Assembly: GCF_010015585.1 (NCBI RefSeq)
Contig: NW_022985073.1
Location: 552,923-616,922, forward strand
DNA length: 64,000 nucleotides
Direction of reading: 5' to 3'
Source of the DNA: Eremomyces bilateralis CBS 781.70
Taxonomy: Eukaryota > Ascomycota > Dothideomycetes > Eremomycetales > Eremomycetaceae
The notes under the pieces were generated by a model. It saw only the letters and a program-made list of their open reading frames with translations, had not been told where the DNA came from and did no database searches. The translations under genes and the position numbers were made by a program. Below, piece after piece: positions 1-11,060 of this stretch (position 1 is its first letter; the number at the start of each line of letters is the position of its first letter).

Positions 1-51
1 GCTGTACCACACACACCCTTCAATCGAAACCCCGGACGTCTACGAACGACC

Positions 52-74
52 TCACCATCACCATCACCATCACA
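52..74. repeat. (CACCAT)n microsatellite
   Basis: Short perfect hexamer/trimer repeat, read directly from the sequence. Confidence 0.8.
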
Positions 75-495
75 CGATCCGATCACCACCGACAAACCCA
101 GTACGTACGTCCCAGTTCTACATTTCTGTTTTCCGTTTCCTTGGGAGGGGTATCATACAACGATTTTCTCGACAAAACTCCATCAATCCCCTTTCCTCTT
201 TCCCTGTCCCTGTTCCATTGCGCCGTCCAAATCTTACACCGGGAAACGCAAAGAATCATCCACACTGCTCCACTTACTCCATACCCGATCCCCTGCCTGC
301 CCTGCCCCCCTTCCTACGCCGCTTCTTCCATGCTAATGTACAATAGGGATGCATGCAGGATACCAGTGATGGCTGTCCATGCGACGAGAAAAGGATCGAT
401 GTGAGCAAGAGCAAATGAGAAGGGCGTGTGTGAGAATGCGGAAAAGTAAAGATGCTGTAAAACAGGAAAAAAAACTCGCTAAAACAGTCAAATGT

Positions 496-529
496 ATGCG
501 ATGCGATGCGATGCGATGCGATGCGATGT
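496..529. repeat. (ATGCG)n microsatellite
   Basis: About six consecutive ATGCG units in non-coding sequence downstream of EPL1. Confidence 0.85.
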
Positions 530-754
530 GTGTTTCAGGGTTACCCGATCGAGGAAATCGAATCGAATCGAATCAGACGTCCTCCGAGTGCGTGGTGCTT
601 TTCCCGAGAAAAAAAATACCGCCCCCGTTCTATGTCCGATAGGATAGCCAGCAGATCATACGGTGAGTTGGAAGATAATACGACGACGGAACATCGACCC
701 CTCCACCGACCCTACCGACCCAACGCCTAGAATTCCGCAAAGCAACGCTTCCGC

Positions 755-3015
755 CTACGACGGCGCCGCCACCGTCACCACCGGTGCCCCCTGTTGTGCC
801 TGCGCCAACCCCTGCTGCGCCTGCGCCAATGCGCGCCTCTGCACCTGCTGAATCTGCTGCGGACTCAACGAGACGCCCTGCTGCGCGGCCTGCTGCTGCG
901 CGGCGTGCACAGCGGCGGACACATGGGCGTGGGCGTGAGCGGCGGCGGCGTTTTGTAGGGAGGGGTGCGGCGGGTCGCGGGACTGCAGGGCGAAGAACAT
1001 GCGGTGGCGCATAGCGAGAGAGTCGTAAGGGTCTGTGGGGCGGAGGGGNNNNNNNNNNNNNNNNNNNNNNNNNNNNNNNNNNNNNNNNNNNNNNNNNNNN
1101 NNNNNNNNNNNNNNNNNNNNNNNNNNNNNNNNNNNNNNNNNNNNNNNNNNNNNNNNNNNNNNNNNNNNNNNNNNNNNNNNNNNNNNNNNNNNNNNNNNNN
1201 NNNNNNNNNNNNNNNNNNNNNNNNNNNNNNNNNNNNNNNNNNNNNNNNNNNNNNNNNNNNNNNNNNNNNNNNNAAGGAGGGGAGGGCGGTGGCGAGGGGG
1301 TTGTCGAGGTGAGTGATGGGGCGGAGAGGGTCGCGGGTGAGGGAGGCGTATTCGTTGGGTTTGGGTTGGCGGGGGAAGGGGGCGAGGGCGTCGGCGGTGG
1401 TATCGGCGTCCTCCATGGGTTGGTCGTTAGGTTTCGAGTCGGAACCCTCGGCGGAGGTGGGGGGTGTGGGGAGGATGCGGTTGAAGAGGGAGACAAATTC
1501 CGGGTCGTCTAGGGCGGCGGATTCGAGGGGCGGGGTTATGGGACGCCAGGTATCGTCGACATAGCCCTCGTTCCAGACCTGGTGCCGCTGTTTGTGCTCG
1601 TTGACGAAGGTGCGGATGCTGTCGGCGCGCTTGGCTTTCTGGTCCTCGTACATGATCACGTCGGATTCCATAGGGCGAACCGCAGCGGGCAATGACGGCT
1701 GCTGACCTGCTACACGAGCTCGTTGGACCCCTGCTTCGGGTCGAGGAGCTTCTTTTCGTTTGGGCTGGGGCGGAGGCTGGAAATGGTGAGTGTCTCGTTC
1801 CCTTCGCGGTCGTGCAGTTACTTACCTGATTGATGAGCAATTCCATGTCCCCCTCCTTGATTCCCAAACTCCGTTTCGCCTCGAGCAGCGCTCTCCGTTG
1901 CCGGAAAATGAGCTCGTCCTGTGCCAACTGATCCGCCTTGGCTCGCTGAAACTGCACGACGAGGTGGCAGAGATATCGCGACGTTTCGTACTGCCGCCGA
2001 AACGTGAACAGCCTCTCCGTCGCCTGCGCATCCCGTCCACGGGTTTTCCGCACCTGCCGCACCTCTCGTCGTCGGAAACACACGTAAGGATCTCCGTCGT
2101 CCGTATCGGCATTCCGCTCGAATTTTAGGGACGACATGAGACTATGGTTCTCGCGGTCCCTCCGCCTATCCTTCCAATGCGGATAGATATCCGCGGCGAA
2201 CGGACGCGATGCGTCGTCCACAGTGTCATCGAACCCGCCTTCCAGCTCGTCGAGACTGAGGATCGGTGTGTTTGGATCGACGGACGCGAACGGTTGCCGG
2301 ATTTCCGAGACCCGCTCGAACGCGCTCATGACCACCTCGAACTGATCTTCGGTGCATTGCTCCTCTTGGGGCTTCTTGGCATTCAGTTCCCGCAAGAAGG
2401 CCTCATCCTCCTCATCCATGCAATAGGGGCTGCCCACGCAGTCCTCCACCGTGGACGAGAAGCGAATGTACGTCGCTGGCTGGCGGAAGTGCCGCGGATA
2501 CAGAGCCTCATATTGGAGGCTGCTCGCTACTGCCTCCGGAGTGGGGATGTAGATGTGAGCCGCTGTCCCACCCGCCTGTGCCGCGGATATGACTGCCTGA
2601 AGATGATGTTCCTGCCCGATCGTTAGTCATCGTCATGTAATATCACGTGACGGTGTGGCTTGGGATCACGAGAATTGCGTCACGTGACGCAACCCAAACC
2701 CGCATCGACAACCAGCGACCCAAACAGCGTGTAAAATTCTCGAAAATGACGGGATCGTAGTGAAGGTGAGTTCCAAATACCGGAAACGATGAGAAATCAA
2801 TAAATTCGGATGGTGGTGGTGAGGGCAGCGGTGCAGTAAAAAAACTTCACGGGTTGACTCACCGTTTCCTCACCCTTCTCGACGCCAGTCTCGATGCGCG
2901 GGATATGTCTGGCGGCATCATCATCTAGCGACTGGTCGACGTCGCTCTCTCGTAAAATCGGCAGACTCTGCTTAACGGACAGCTTGCGCTGCCGAAAGCG
3001 CTGAGCCGTGACCAT
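755..3015 (-). CDS. EPL1: Enhancer of polycomb-like protein 1 (Epl1), interrupted by an assembly gap
   Basis: Epl1 is the scaffold of the Piccolo/NuA4 histone acetyltransferase module and holds Esa1, Yng2 and Eaf6 on nucleosomes. I read exons at 3015-2863, 2611-1826 and 1776-1274, then the gap, then 1048-755. The N-terminus has the family signature (RKLSVKQ, then ETGVEKGEE, then EHHLQAVI after the first intron). Exon 2 carries the EPcA core, with PHWKDRR and DPYVCFRRREVRQ followed by a coiled-coil stretch and LGIKEGDMELL. The tail is Gln/Ala-rich (HAAQQQAAQQ, PQQIQQVQ), as in other fungal Epl1 proteins. Intron 1 is 251 nt, long for this window, and intron 2 is 49 nt. The frame before the gap does not match the frame after it if the gap is exactly 225 bases, so the gap is mis-sized or hides an intron. 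The start at 3015 is the only ATG that fits the conserved N-terminus. Confidence 0.93.
1049..1273. other. Assembly gap (225 N)
   Basis: A run of N from 1049 to 1273 lies inside the 3' half of EPL1. The flanking sequence is low-complexity G/C-rich coding DNA, which may explain the break. Confidence 0.99.
2644..2692. promoter_or_regulatory. Two CACGTG palindromes inside EPL1 intron 1
   Basis: CACGTG occurs at 2644-2649 (within TCACGTGA) and at 2681-2686. The second sits in an 18-bp perfect palindrome at 2675-2692 (TTGCGTCACGTGACGCAA). CACGTG is the core bound by bHLH factors such as Cbf1/Pho4 in yeasts. A regulatory role here is inferred from the motif alone. Confidence 0.4.
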
Positions 3016-4384
3016 GTTTAATTTTTTTATGTCCCGTAGGATTTATTCTGGTGATGAGCGATCATCAAAACCTAGTGACGCGACTGTGTCACGATGGGGG
3101 CGGGCGAGGTGCCAGATGGCCGAAGTGGCAGGCGGTGCGGGGTGGGTGTTCCGTGGGTGGGTGAGCCTGGGATGGGCGGTGTGGGTGGGTTTGGGTGGTC
3201 GAAGTGCCGGGGGTTGCCAGGGAATTGAACGTCGGTCGCAAGATTGGAACGGCGTAGCAACAGGAACCAACGAGCGACGATGCGATTGTATAGAAATTTC
3301 TCACTGCGCAAAACACCGGCCCAGGTGGCATAAAATGAATGAAATTCCGGTCAGAGATAGAGAATGATGAGGGCTATCTCGCCAAGTGAAAATCGAGAGT
3401 TTTGAGATGGATTTGCGAGTGGGACTGGATGGAATGAGTGGTGGAAGAGAGGATGCGAGATACGTTGGTTGGGGTGGTGAGAGGGAGGGTTGGTGGGTGA
3501 GTGCACTGTTGTGGTGGTGAGGGGGAAATCGCGATGGGTGATGGCAAAAGGGAGGAAGGAGCACAAGCTGGAAGTGAAAGCTGAGTGAGCGGAAATCAGG
3601 GGGGTTGTTTGTTGCATTCACTTCGCAATTGACAATTCACATTTCATGCAATCATCTTTTACACTAGTGGAGGAGCCATACCCAATTGGGCATAATGCGT
3701 GTCACCAGCAACGAGAATCAGTAACTTTGCAGGGGTTATGTTTGTTAGTCAGCTAACAAAAAGTGAACTTGGCCCGTGTGCTTATCAGCCACAGATCACC
3801 ATGCGGCTCATGTTGGGTGCCTAACTGAGTGGGCTAGTGGCCTTGTATCCTTGTTGCCCAGTGATACGAAAAAGGGGCATAATGATGTCGGCTTCAGAAG
3901 TCCTAAGGTCAATTATCTAAGTCAGATATCCTGCATGGCTGCATCTTCAGTGCCTGACATATACGAGAGAAATTCTTCCTGCAGCCTACTATGTTCGCCT
4001 GCTGTGGCACCCACACTTCGGATAGGGCTGCCTGGGGAATAATTGTTTAACGGGGACCAATGCTACTGGATCATTGCACACCTCACATCGTCCCTTGATT
4101 CCTTTCCCTATTGACATTCAGCATGATAGATCTTGAACTCACGATATGCTTCTGATCCCTGGTTCACACCGCCCGTGATACATTAACCAATGTCCAATGA
4201 CATCAGTCCGTCGGCATAACTCTAGCAAATCATCACGTGGACACCCAATCAAACCCCTGTCCCACCTCTCGACGTCACCTCAACCTTTTGACAATAAACC
4301 TCCTGGCCTCCTTGAGTCCCGACCTCCCACCACTCCCGACCCACCCCTCATTCCCCAGGCCATCAGATGTAACCCCTCCCTACA
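3016..4384. promoter_or_regulatory. Divergent promoter region between EPL1 and PPT2-like gene
   Basis: A 1.37-kb spacer between two outward-facing genes. I find no supported gene in it. It contains a CACGTG site at 4234-4239, about 150 bp upstream of the PPT2-like start codon. Confidence 0.5.
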
Positions 4385-5009
4385 ATGGCCCTCCGCCCCT
4401 TCCCCCTCCCCATCCGCATCGGTACTGACATCTGCCACATCCCCCGCATTGCCTACCTCCTCACTCCTCACTCCTCCCCTTCCTCCCTCCGCTCCCACCG
4501 CCTCACCCGCTTCGTCACCCGCCTCCTCCACCCCATCGAAGCCGCGCATTTCTGGAACCGATACCGCCGCGCTGTCGAGGAGGTGCCGGACCCGGGAGAC
4601 AGGGACGCTGGCGCGAGGGCGTGGACGTCGCGGTTTTTAGCCGGGAGGTACGTTCCCTGGATCCTTGGCTAGCAGGTGGCTGCACATCCGCTGATATCTC
4701 CCTTCTTCATGAAATAGATGGGCCGCGAAAGAAGCCGCGATCAAAGCTCTCGGCTACCGGCCGCCGCACGCGTTTCATCAGATCGTACTGTATTCGGCGC
4801 CGACGGCAGCCGATGGGACGTCGGTGGCGCCGCGGCTGATCGTGCTGGATGAGGTGAATTTCACGCGAAAGGGGAACGCGGGGTGGGAGGATCGGAAGGA
4901 TGCGCTGGGGGGGATGGAGGGCCAGGAAGGGTTGGTGTCGATTAGTCATGATGGGGAGTATGCGACGGCGGTGGTGGTGATGCCGGTGGTGGTGGAGGGG
5001 GCGGGATGA
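4385..5009 (+). CDS. PPT2: AcpS-type 4'-phosphopantetheinyl transferase (Ppt2-like)
   Basis: Transfers 4'-phosphopantetheine from CoA to a serine of acyl carrier protein. The yeast counterpart Ppt2 modifies the mitochondrial type II fatty-acid ACP. Two exons, 4385-4647 and 4718-5009, give 184 aa. The splice joins FLAGR to WAAKEAAIKALG, rebuilding the conserved signature. The N-terminus has the other family motif, IGTDICHIPRI, whose Asp binds Mg2+, and E of KEA is the second metal ligand. Between them is the usual LLHPIEAAHF segment. The intron is 70 nt with a GTACGT donor and a TAG acceptor. The C-terminal half has an acidic insert before SISHDGEYA, which matches the end of the AcpS fold. No clear cleavable mitochondrial presequence is visible, so localisation is inferred from the family. 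Confidence 0.88.
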
Positions 5010-5815
5010 GATGGAGAGCGGAAGGACGGGGTATGGAAACTGTCTATCGGTTGGTTTAGAGCCTCTGACGATGGATCGACGTGGTGGGAGGAGAGAAAGT
5101 GCTGTAGGCTGGGGAATATTATCGCTGGGTTCGAAAGCGCGGAAGACGGTCGCTGGTTTGTGGGAATCGGCAGATCTGATTGTGTGATGAAGACGGATAT
5201 CGCATCACGGTCTTCGCAAATTGCGGCTCTCTGTCCAGTTGAAAGGACTTGACGGAACCTCAATGCGATCGAGGAACAAGTGTGGTGCCTGTGATGGTCG
5301 GAAATTAGTTAGGATGCGCCTCTGGAAACTGCGGCATATCTGTTTCAATCCGGACATTTTGGGCGCTACGGAAGCCGAGGGTTTGGAAGGGATTTCAGGC
5401 GACGGCTGTGAGAGCAGAGGAAGTGAAGCCCATAGCTGCCATATGGGCTCATCGGAGGAGATTCGCACACACAACGCACTACTTACCCGCCGTGCGACGA
5501 TCGCTGCTCGATGCGTGCAGATTCAACGACCTAGAATCGCCGGGTGCCAGACGGCGATATCAGATCAACGTCGCAAACGTTGGAAGACATCACCAAGTCA
5601 AGATGCAGCAAATCATGGTTGACCATTAGTTGGTCAGGAATTCTTCATTGCTAAGGACCCAACAGATCCCATGATCCCATATAGTTCAGTCTATCGTATC
5701 GATTTTCTCATAAATTCCGCGCCGCCGAATTCAACGCCCATCCCAGGTATTCCCAGCAATCCTCCATCGCAAGCATTCCTTTTGCGGAAGAGGTGATGCC
5801 GTGCGTCGCGGCGGA
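5010..5815. other. Convergent intergenic spacer
   Basis: An 806-bp spacer between the stops of the PPT2-like gene and the coiled-coil gene. I looked for an exon around 5220-5620, where a long stop-free stretch exists, but its translation has no recognisable domain or splice context. I see no supported feature. Confidence 0.5.
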
Positions 5816-8085
5816 TTAGAAGAAGCGGCGGAGGGGTTTGGCCGACGGGGGTTTGGCGGCCGCCTTCTTCACCGTCATGCCCGCGTCTTTCTCCTTCTCC
5901 GCCTTCTTCTCCACCGTGCCCGCGTCCTTCATGACGATCTTCCCGTTCCGCTCCGCCGCCTCCATCTTGGACCAGTCCTCCGACTCGGTGGTGCCCGCGT
6001 CCTTGAGATCCCAGAGGCGCTGGTACACCCCCGCGTCCCAGCCAGTGCAGACCAAGTACTCCCACCAGAGCCGAAGGGCCGGGGTCTCGTCAGCGTCGGT
6101 CTACAATGAGAAGTTAGTAGAAATCACCGAAGCACGAACGAGGTAGACATACCGCCTCGAAAGCAAGGAGCATCTTCTCCACCGTGGTGGTGAACACCTC
6201 CATCTCGGCCTCCTCCTTCCAGCTACGCACACGACGAGCGAAGTTGAAGAGCTCATGCTTTGCCTTCGCCCAGTACCGCTCCTTCTCCGCTTCTATGTCA
6301 ACCTCGGAGAGCACCGTGCCGCCCGGCGTCACCGTCTTCCCTGCCGGCAGCCGCCCGTTGTAGCGCATCTCCGGACAGAAATGCTTCATCATCTCCGCCT
6401 TGAGCCACGCGGCGCGGTGCGGGTCTGCTAGCTTCTGCGCCCAGTACATCTTGACGTGGTCGGGGACGCGCTCGCATTGGGTGTCGTAGCCTAGGCGGTC
6501 GGAGTTGCGGGGCTGGTTGTACTGCCCGAAGTAATGGAGGTCGTCGCTCTGCTTGATGAACAGCGCGACGTTGTCGTACGGGTTGTCGACGATGTAGATG
6601 TCCGTATTGAAGAACGCAGAGAGCTTGGCGCCGTGGGTGCCGGGATTCTTGGGGAGGTACGGCTCCACCTTCGCGTCGAACACGTAATAGAAGCGGGTGG
6701 GGATGATGCCGCTCCTGTATTGAGAAACTGGTTAGTCGAAGCTCAGAATTCTGTGGGAGGGATTGTAGGAGGAAGAACCTACGCATCGCAGAGGTACATC
6801 CCAGGGCTGACCTCCTTGCCCCGGAGCATCAGGTGGATGAACTTCTCGCTGAAGCTCTCGTTACGGAACGGGATGTCCGCGATGAGGTCCCGGTCGACGT
6901 TGGTAAGGCGGCGGATGTACGCCGGCTTCCAGTCGGGTTCGATCACCAGGCTCATGGCACCGATGTCCTCCACGGACTGACGAACGCTGCCGTGGGTCCC
7001 ATCATCCGAACGAGGCGCCCCGTTAGCGACGAACACGGCCGAGCTGCCCTGGATGCTGTCCATCTCGCTCCCGGGTTGCTGATCCTTGGCCGCGGCCTTC
7101 TCCTCTTCACGTTCGGGGGCGGCTTCAGCGGCCCTAGTCCAGGTCAGTATGTACTCCAGCTTCTCCGCGCTCAAGAGCGTTAAAGGCGAGATGGTGGGTA
7201 GAGGAAAATAGTAGAAGTAGTAGTCTATTTTCTACGCGATTGGAGGGTCTGGAATATGCGGTGGAATAGAGGAAGGAAGTAGAGGAGTAAATAAACTCAC
7301 AAGCTCAGGTGGGAATTATAAACGCCTTTGACTCCATTTACCATCTTGACGGGTCCATTTGCTTGCCCATTCATGGGTCCATTCGTGTTGATGATAGCGG
7401 GGGTCTTGATCAGACCCGCTTCTGATTTATCAGCCTTGACGACGACATACCCATTCGTCATGTGATCCGCCTGAACGGTCGCGGTGTTCACCTTCTCAAG
7501 CCTGGCCTTGACATCTTCGAGATCACTTCGCATGCTAGTGATGCCCTTGGAGAGCGTGGTGTGCATCTGTTCGACCTGAAGCTTGAGGCCTCTGACCTCT
7601 TGCTCGATCACCATGGGACTGCTCTGCAAGTTGCGCTTTGACTTGACGTCTTCAAGGTCGTTTCGCACACTATCAATGCCCTTGGTGAGCTTGGTATGCA
7701 GCTGCTCAGACTGAAGCTTGAGCCATTTCACTTCCTGCTCGACCGCCATGGGGCTGCTGGGCGAGTTGCCCTTCGCCTTGTAGTCGACGACCTCATCTCG
7801 CAAGCCGGCGATGCTCTTGGTGAGCTTGGCTTGCATCTGCTCAACTTGGAGCTTGAGCCACTTGACTTCTTGCTCCATCGTCATAGGGGTTTTGACAGAG
7901 TTGCGTGCCCCAGGTATGGCCTTGGGATGGAGTGGGGCTGGAGGGCTCCACTCGATCATTGACGATGGAGCGAAGACGGGATCCGACGCGTCAAGGGCCT
8001 GGGCATCGGTGCAGGTCTCCACCTTCACCTTGGAGTTGGCGGGGTTATGCATGGAGTCTTTCAATGTCTTTGAGTTCTTCGACAT
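5816..8085 (-). CDS. Uncharacterised fungal protein with three 45-aa coiled-coil repeats and a conserved C-terminal domain
   Basis: Four exons (8085-7301, 7169-6783, 6714-6153, 6100-5816) give a closed frame of 672 aa. Residues 67-201 are three exact-period 45-aa repeats, each opening with PM, then EQEV, then LKLQ.EQ, then a K/S-rich linker; they predict a parallel coiled coil. A Ser/Asn/Gly-rich linker follows. The second half is globular, with GTHGAKLSAFF, DNPYDNVALF and DDLHYFGQYN, then RLWWEYL and an acidic/basic tail ending PLRRFF. This half resembles the fungal DUF6697-type domain as I remember it, a match I hold only weakly. The exon 1/2 acceptor (CTTGAG) is weak and was chosen because it keeps phase; the other junctions have good GT-AG consensus. 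The function is unknown. There is no signal peptide or membrane segment. The position downstream of PPT2 (convergent) gives no functional clue. Confidence 0.75.
7483..7887 (-). repeat. In-gene tandem repeat, three copies of 135 bp
   Basis: Codons 67-111, 112-156 and 157-201 of the gene at 5816-8085 align without gaps at a period of 45 codons. Strongly kept positions include E, Q, E, V, then L-K-L-Q, E-Q and K. The copies differ at many sites, so the duplication is not recent. Confidence 0.85.
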
Positions 8086-9319
8086 GATTAATATGCCAAA
8101 TCTTTCAACACCACGGCAAGTAACTGACAGCTCAAGTCAGACGTTGATGCAATGTTACTAAGTGCTGTTAGGATCACCTACATGTTGAAGCCGGTAAGGT
8201 TGAGTTCTGAGCTGGGGGAGTTGATAGATGGTGAGGTTTCAGTGAAGCAAATATCACTGACGTCGATAACACTGGTGTCAATATCACTGGTGCTCGAAGA
8301 AAGCCCTGAGATTGAGACCAGTGTCATGGTTATATTAAGTTAATAGCTCTAGGTTAGGATCGCTTACCACTGGAATGTGACTGTGATGTTACTGGCTCGA
8401 CGATACTATCCTGACAGTGCTGCTATGCCGACGACGATATCTCTGGCTCTTGACGATGACTGGATTCGAATCAGAGATGATAAGAGATAAGGTTAAGCGT
8501 TGAGACTGATCTCTCACCGAAGAAGGGTGACGGTGATGGTACCCACTGCTCGAAGTTGGATGTCAGACGACGATGATATCACTGTCTCATGAAGCCGAGA
8601 CTCAAGATCAGTCAACCAATGAAGTTTGTTCAGAACCAACCAAGTCTGACGATGATTATCAATAAGGGTAGGATGTTGAAGAAGAGTGAAATAGTGAGAG
8701 GGATGTTTGTAAAGAGAAGAGAGAGTATGTGCTGCTCGAGAAGATAAACAGAAGGCTTCGAGGGAACACTAGGCGGACTGGCGCTAACGCCTTTCGGATA
8801 TACGATTGAATTCGGATTCACATGAACTAGCGCTCAAGGCGGGGTTCGGAGGTGTTATACAGGTGCGAGAGGATTGACATCGAGGGGGGCTTGGGTTCAG
8901 TCGGTGGATTGAACAGGGAAAGGGTCTCGAAGCCTGCGTCAGCTGATATATTGATTGTGGACGCTCAAAACCTATTGGGATACGAGCGCAATACTGGAGA
9001 GGTCACAAAGATGCATATACTGGTTGAGAATTCGATAATATAAGTGAGCGCTTGAGGAAAAGCATCGGGGGGATTTCGGCTATATCGGGGATATAGGGGT
9101 TTCGTGCGCTGGGGGGAAGGGGGGAGCGAAAGCTGAGGAGCGTCGCCCGGGGCTCGAATGATATATGAGGAGCGTCGCACGGGGACAGCGCACAAACAAT
9201 TAGCAAAGGCAGAATATAACCGATTAAAATCAAACCAGAGCGCTATGGGCACATGGTGTCTTTTCTTCATAACCAGCAAAGGGTATCTCAACGCCGGGCA
9301 GGCCGGCCACAATGAATTC
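8086..9319. promoter_or_regulatory. Upstream region of the coiled-coil gene; intergenic
   Basis: A 1.2-kb stretch without a supported gene. The part at 8200-8650 is rich in degenerate repeats of GACGATGAT- and ATCACTG-like words, which may be 5' leader or decayed simple repeat. I see no TIR, long direct repeat or RNA gene. Confidence 0.5.
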
Positions 9320-11060
9320 TTAGGAAGCGTCGGGCTTCTCGTCGGGCTTTGTATCGGAATCAGGGTCCTTGTCTAGGTCCTTCTTGTCCTCTGCCTTTGC
9401 TTCGGAGGGCTCTTTCACCGCCTTCTCCTCCTCCTTCTTCTCCGCCTGCTTGTCTTCCTTCGCTAGCTCGGTCGTCCGCTCGGAAGATTCTGCTGGGTCC
9501 GGAGAAACGGTGACAATGAGCTCACCATGTTCGATTGCTTCTGTTTCCTCGAAGGACTGTTCCTGTGCTTCGTCCACCTGCTTCTCCTCCCGTTTCTCTT
9601 CCTCAACTGTCAACTCGGGCTGCTCTTCAGGCTGCTCTTCAAGCTTCTCTTCGGGCTTCTCTTCGGGCTTCTCTTCGGGCTTCTCTTCGGGCTTCTCTTC
9701 GGGCTTCTCTTCGGACTTCTCTTCGGGCTTCTCTTCGGGCTTCTCTTCGGGCTTCTCTTCCGGATTCCCTTCGGGATTCTCTTCCGGCTTTGAAGTTTCC
9801 TCTGCACTCTGTTTCTCCGACACACCATCTGATTGGAATGGATCTTCATCCGATGATGGAGGTGTCAGGACCGCTGATTCAAGGGTCGCATCAAGAAGCG
9901 AGACCGAAGACGCGGCGGACTGCGGCTGTGGTTGCTCGAGACCTTCGGATGAAGCGGGTTCCTCCTCTTCTTCCGTCTCCTCAATCGTGGACACAACGAC
10001 GTTGCCCGATGACGGAGACGCACGGTGGTGGCGCTTCGTCGTGTTGACGCCCCCATTCACCGAAAGCGATTCGTTCTTCTCGGTCGATGGTTCAGGAGGC
10101 GGACGTTCCGTCGATTCTCTTCGCAACAAGGTCGGCGCGACGGTCCGTGAAGCCACCGGGGTGATCATCTCCATCCCCTCCGCTTCCGGAGGAACGGTGT
10201 AGTTCTCCTCCTGAATCAGTCCGTAATGATCGCACACGGTCTTGAACAGGATGTACAGGCCCGTCTTGCCCTCCACCTTCCAGAACATGTCCCGATGTTG
10301 GAACCAGGCGTGCGCGAATATCCGATATACGCGGCGGAACACGTTCGTCAGCTGGCGTTGCTGGTTCCCCGGGTTCGACTCCGTCCCGAGCGCGAGGCGG
10401 CTGGGGAAGTTCTTCGGGGAGGTCAAGACGTTCGCGGCCCAATCGAGGGTATGGCAGCAATAGTCGATGGCACAGCACGGCTTCGGCGGATCGTGGACCG
10501 CGCAAAGATACTGCCATTCGGAGGCACGCATTTCAGGGCATGTTTGAGATGAGCAGGGGGGTTCGTCCGCGAACAGGGCGGTGAGGATCAGGTTGACTTT
10601 CTGGCATAGGAACCGGCATAGCTCGTACAGCCAGATATACCGGTCGACACCCTCCGGCGGCTCTGCTAATCGCCTGGCGGTAGCCTTATCAATGGCGATG
10701 GTAGTATCGCCGCCTTCAGGATGCGTGAGGGAGTAGTAGAGGGCCTTCAAATGCTCGGTGAGCTGGAATGCCGAGTCAATCTGGGCATATTAGCATTTAT
10801 CCAACCAAGTAAACCAGACACGTCGAACTTACATCTGTCAGTTCCACCACCGGCGGACCTTCCGCCATATCGGATGCTTTGGTGCCCGGCCGGACGCGCC
10901 GCGATGCCGCTTTGTCGAAGTTCTGCAACTCGCCCATACCGCCGTGCGTTTCAGGTAATCCTGACGTCGGTGACTTTGGACCTAGTTGATCTTCGGCCAT
11001 GGGAGGGGGGCTAGGGAGACGAGGGGAGCTGGATGGTGAAAGTGGTTGCGCTGCGGCCAT
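9320..11060 (-). CDS. MOB3: MOB family protein, phocein/Mob4 type (fungal Mob3)
   Basis: Phocein-type MOB proteins are subunits of the STRIPAK phosphatase-kinase complex, which controls hyphal fusion and sexual development in filamentous ascomycetes. Exons 11060-10833 and 10780-9320 (52-nt intron) give 562 aa. Start at 11060 has a good context (GCGACCATGG); the codon in frame upstream is TTG. The MOB domain spans about residues 70-270: ALYYSLTHPEGGDTTIAID, the WLYELCRF helix, then zinc-ligand candidates in CPEMRASEWQYLC and the AHAWFQHRDMF helix. This matches phocein rather than Mob1/Mob2. After residue 300 the protein is disordered and acidic, with a PEEK tandem repeat and a Lys/Glu/Asp-rich end. 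Such long tails are common in fungal homologues. It shares a divergent promoter with the ZNG1-type gene. Confidence 0.9.
9643..9790 (-). repeat. 12-bp coding minisatellite (PEEK repeats in MOB3)
   Basis: On the plus strand the unit reads TTCGGGCTTCTC, repeated about ten times with few changes. It encodes P-E-E-K tetrapeptides, with variants such as PEEN, PEGN, SEEK and LEEQ at the edges. The copies are nearly identical at DNA level, so the array is probably length-variable between strains. Confidence 0.9.

Larger units (their letters stand above)
1..754. other. Intergenic / 3' flank of EPL1 with simple repeats
   Basis: I see no convincing coding sequence here. It holds short simple repeats: CACCAT units near 52-74, six ATGCG pentamers at about 496-529, and a short ATCGA run near 555-573. 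The right edge is the stop codon of EPL1, which reads toward this region. Confidence 0.6.

Noticed and set aside
5221-5622. 133-codon open frame with CGACDG near its start, considered as a Zn2Cys6 finger
   Set aside because: The Cys spacing does not match Zn2Cys6, and the rest has no coding-like composition or splice context.
9369-10202. 277-codon open frame, Ser/Phe/Gly-rich, antisense to MOB3
   Set aside because: A shadow of the PEEK minisatellite and the acidic tail of MOB3 on the other strand.
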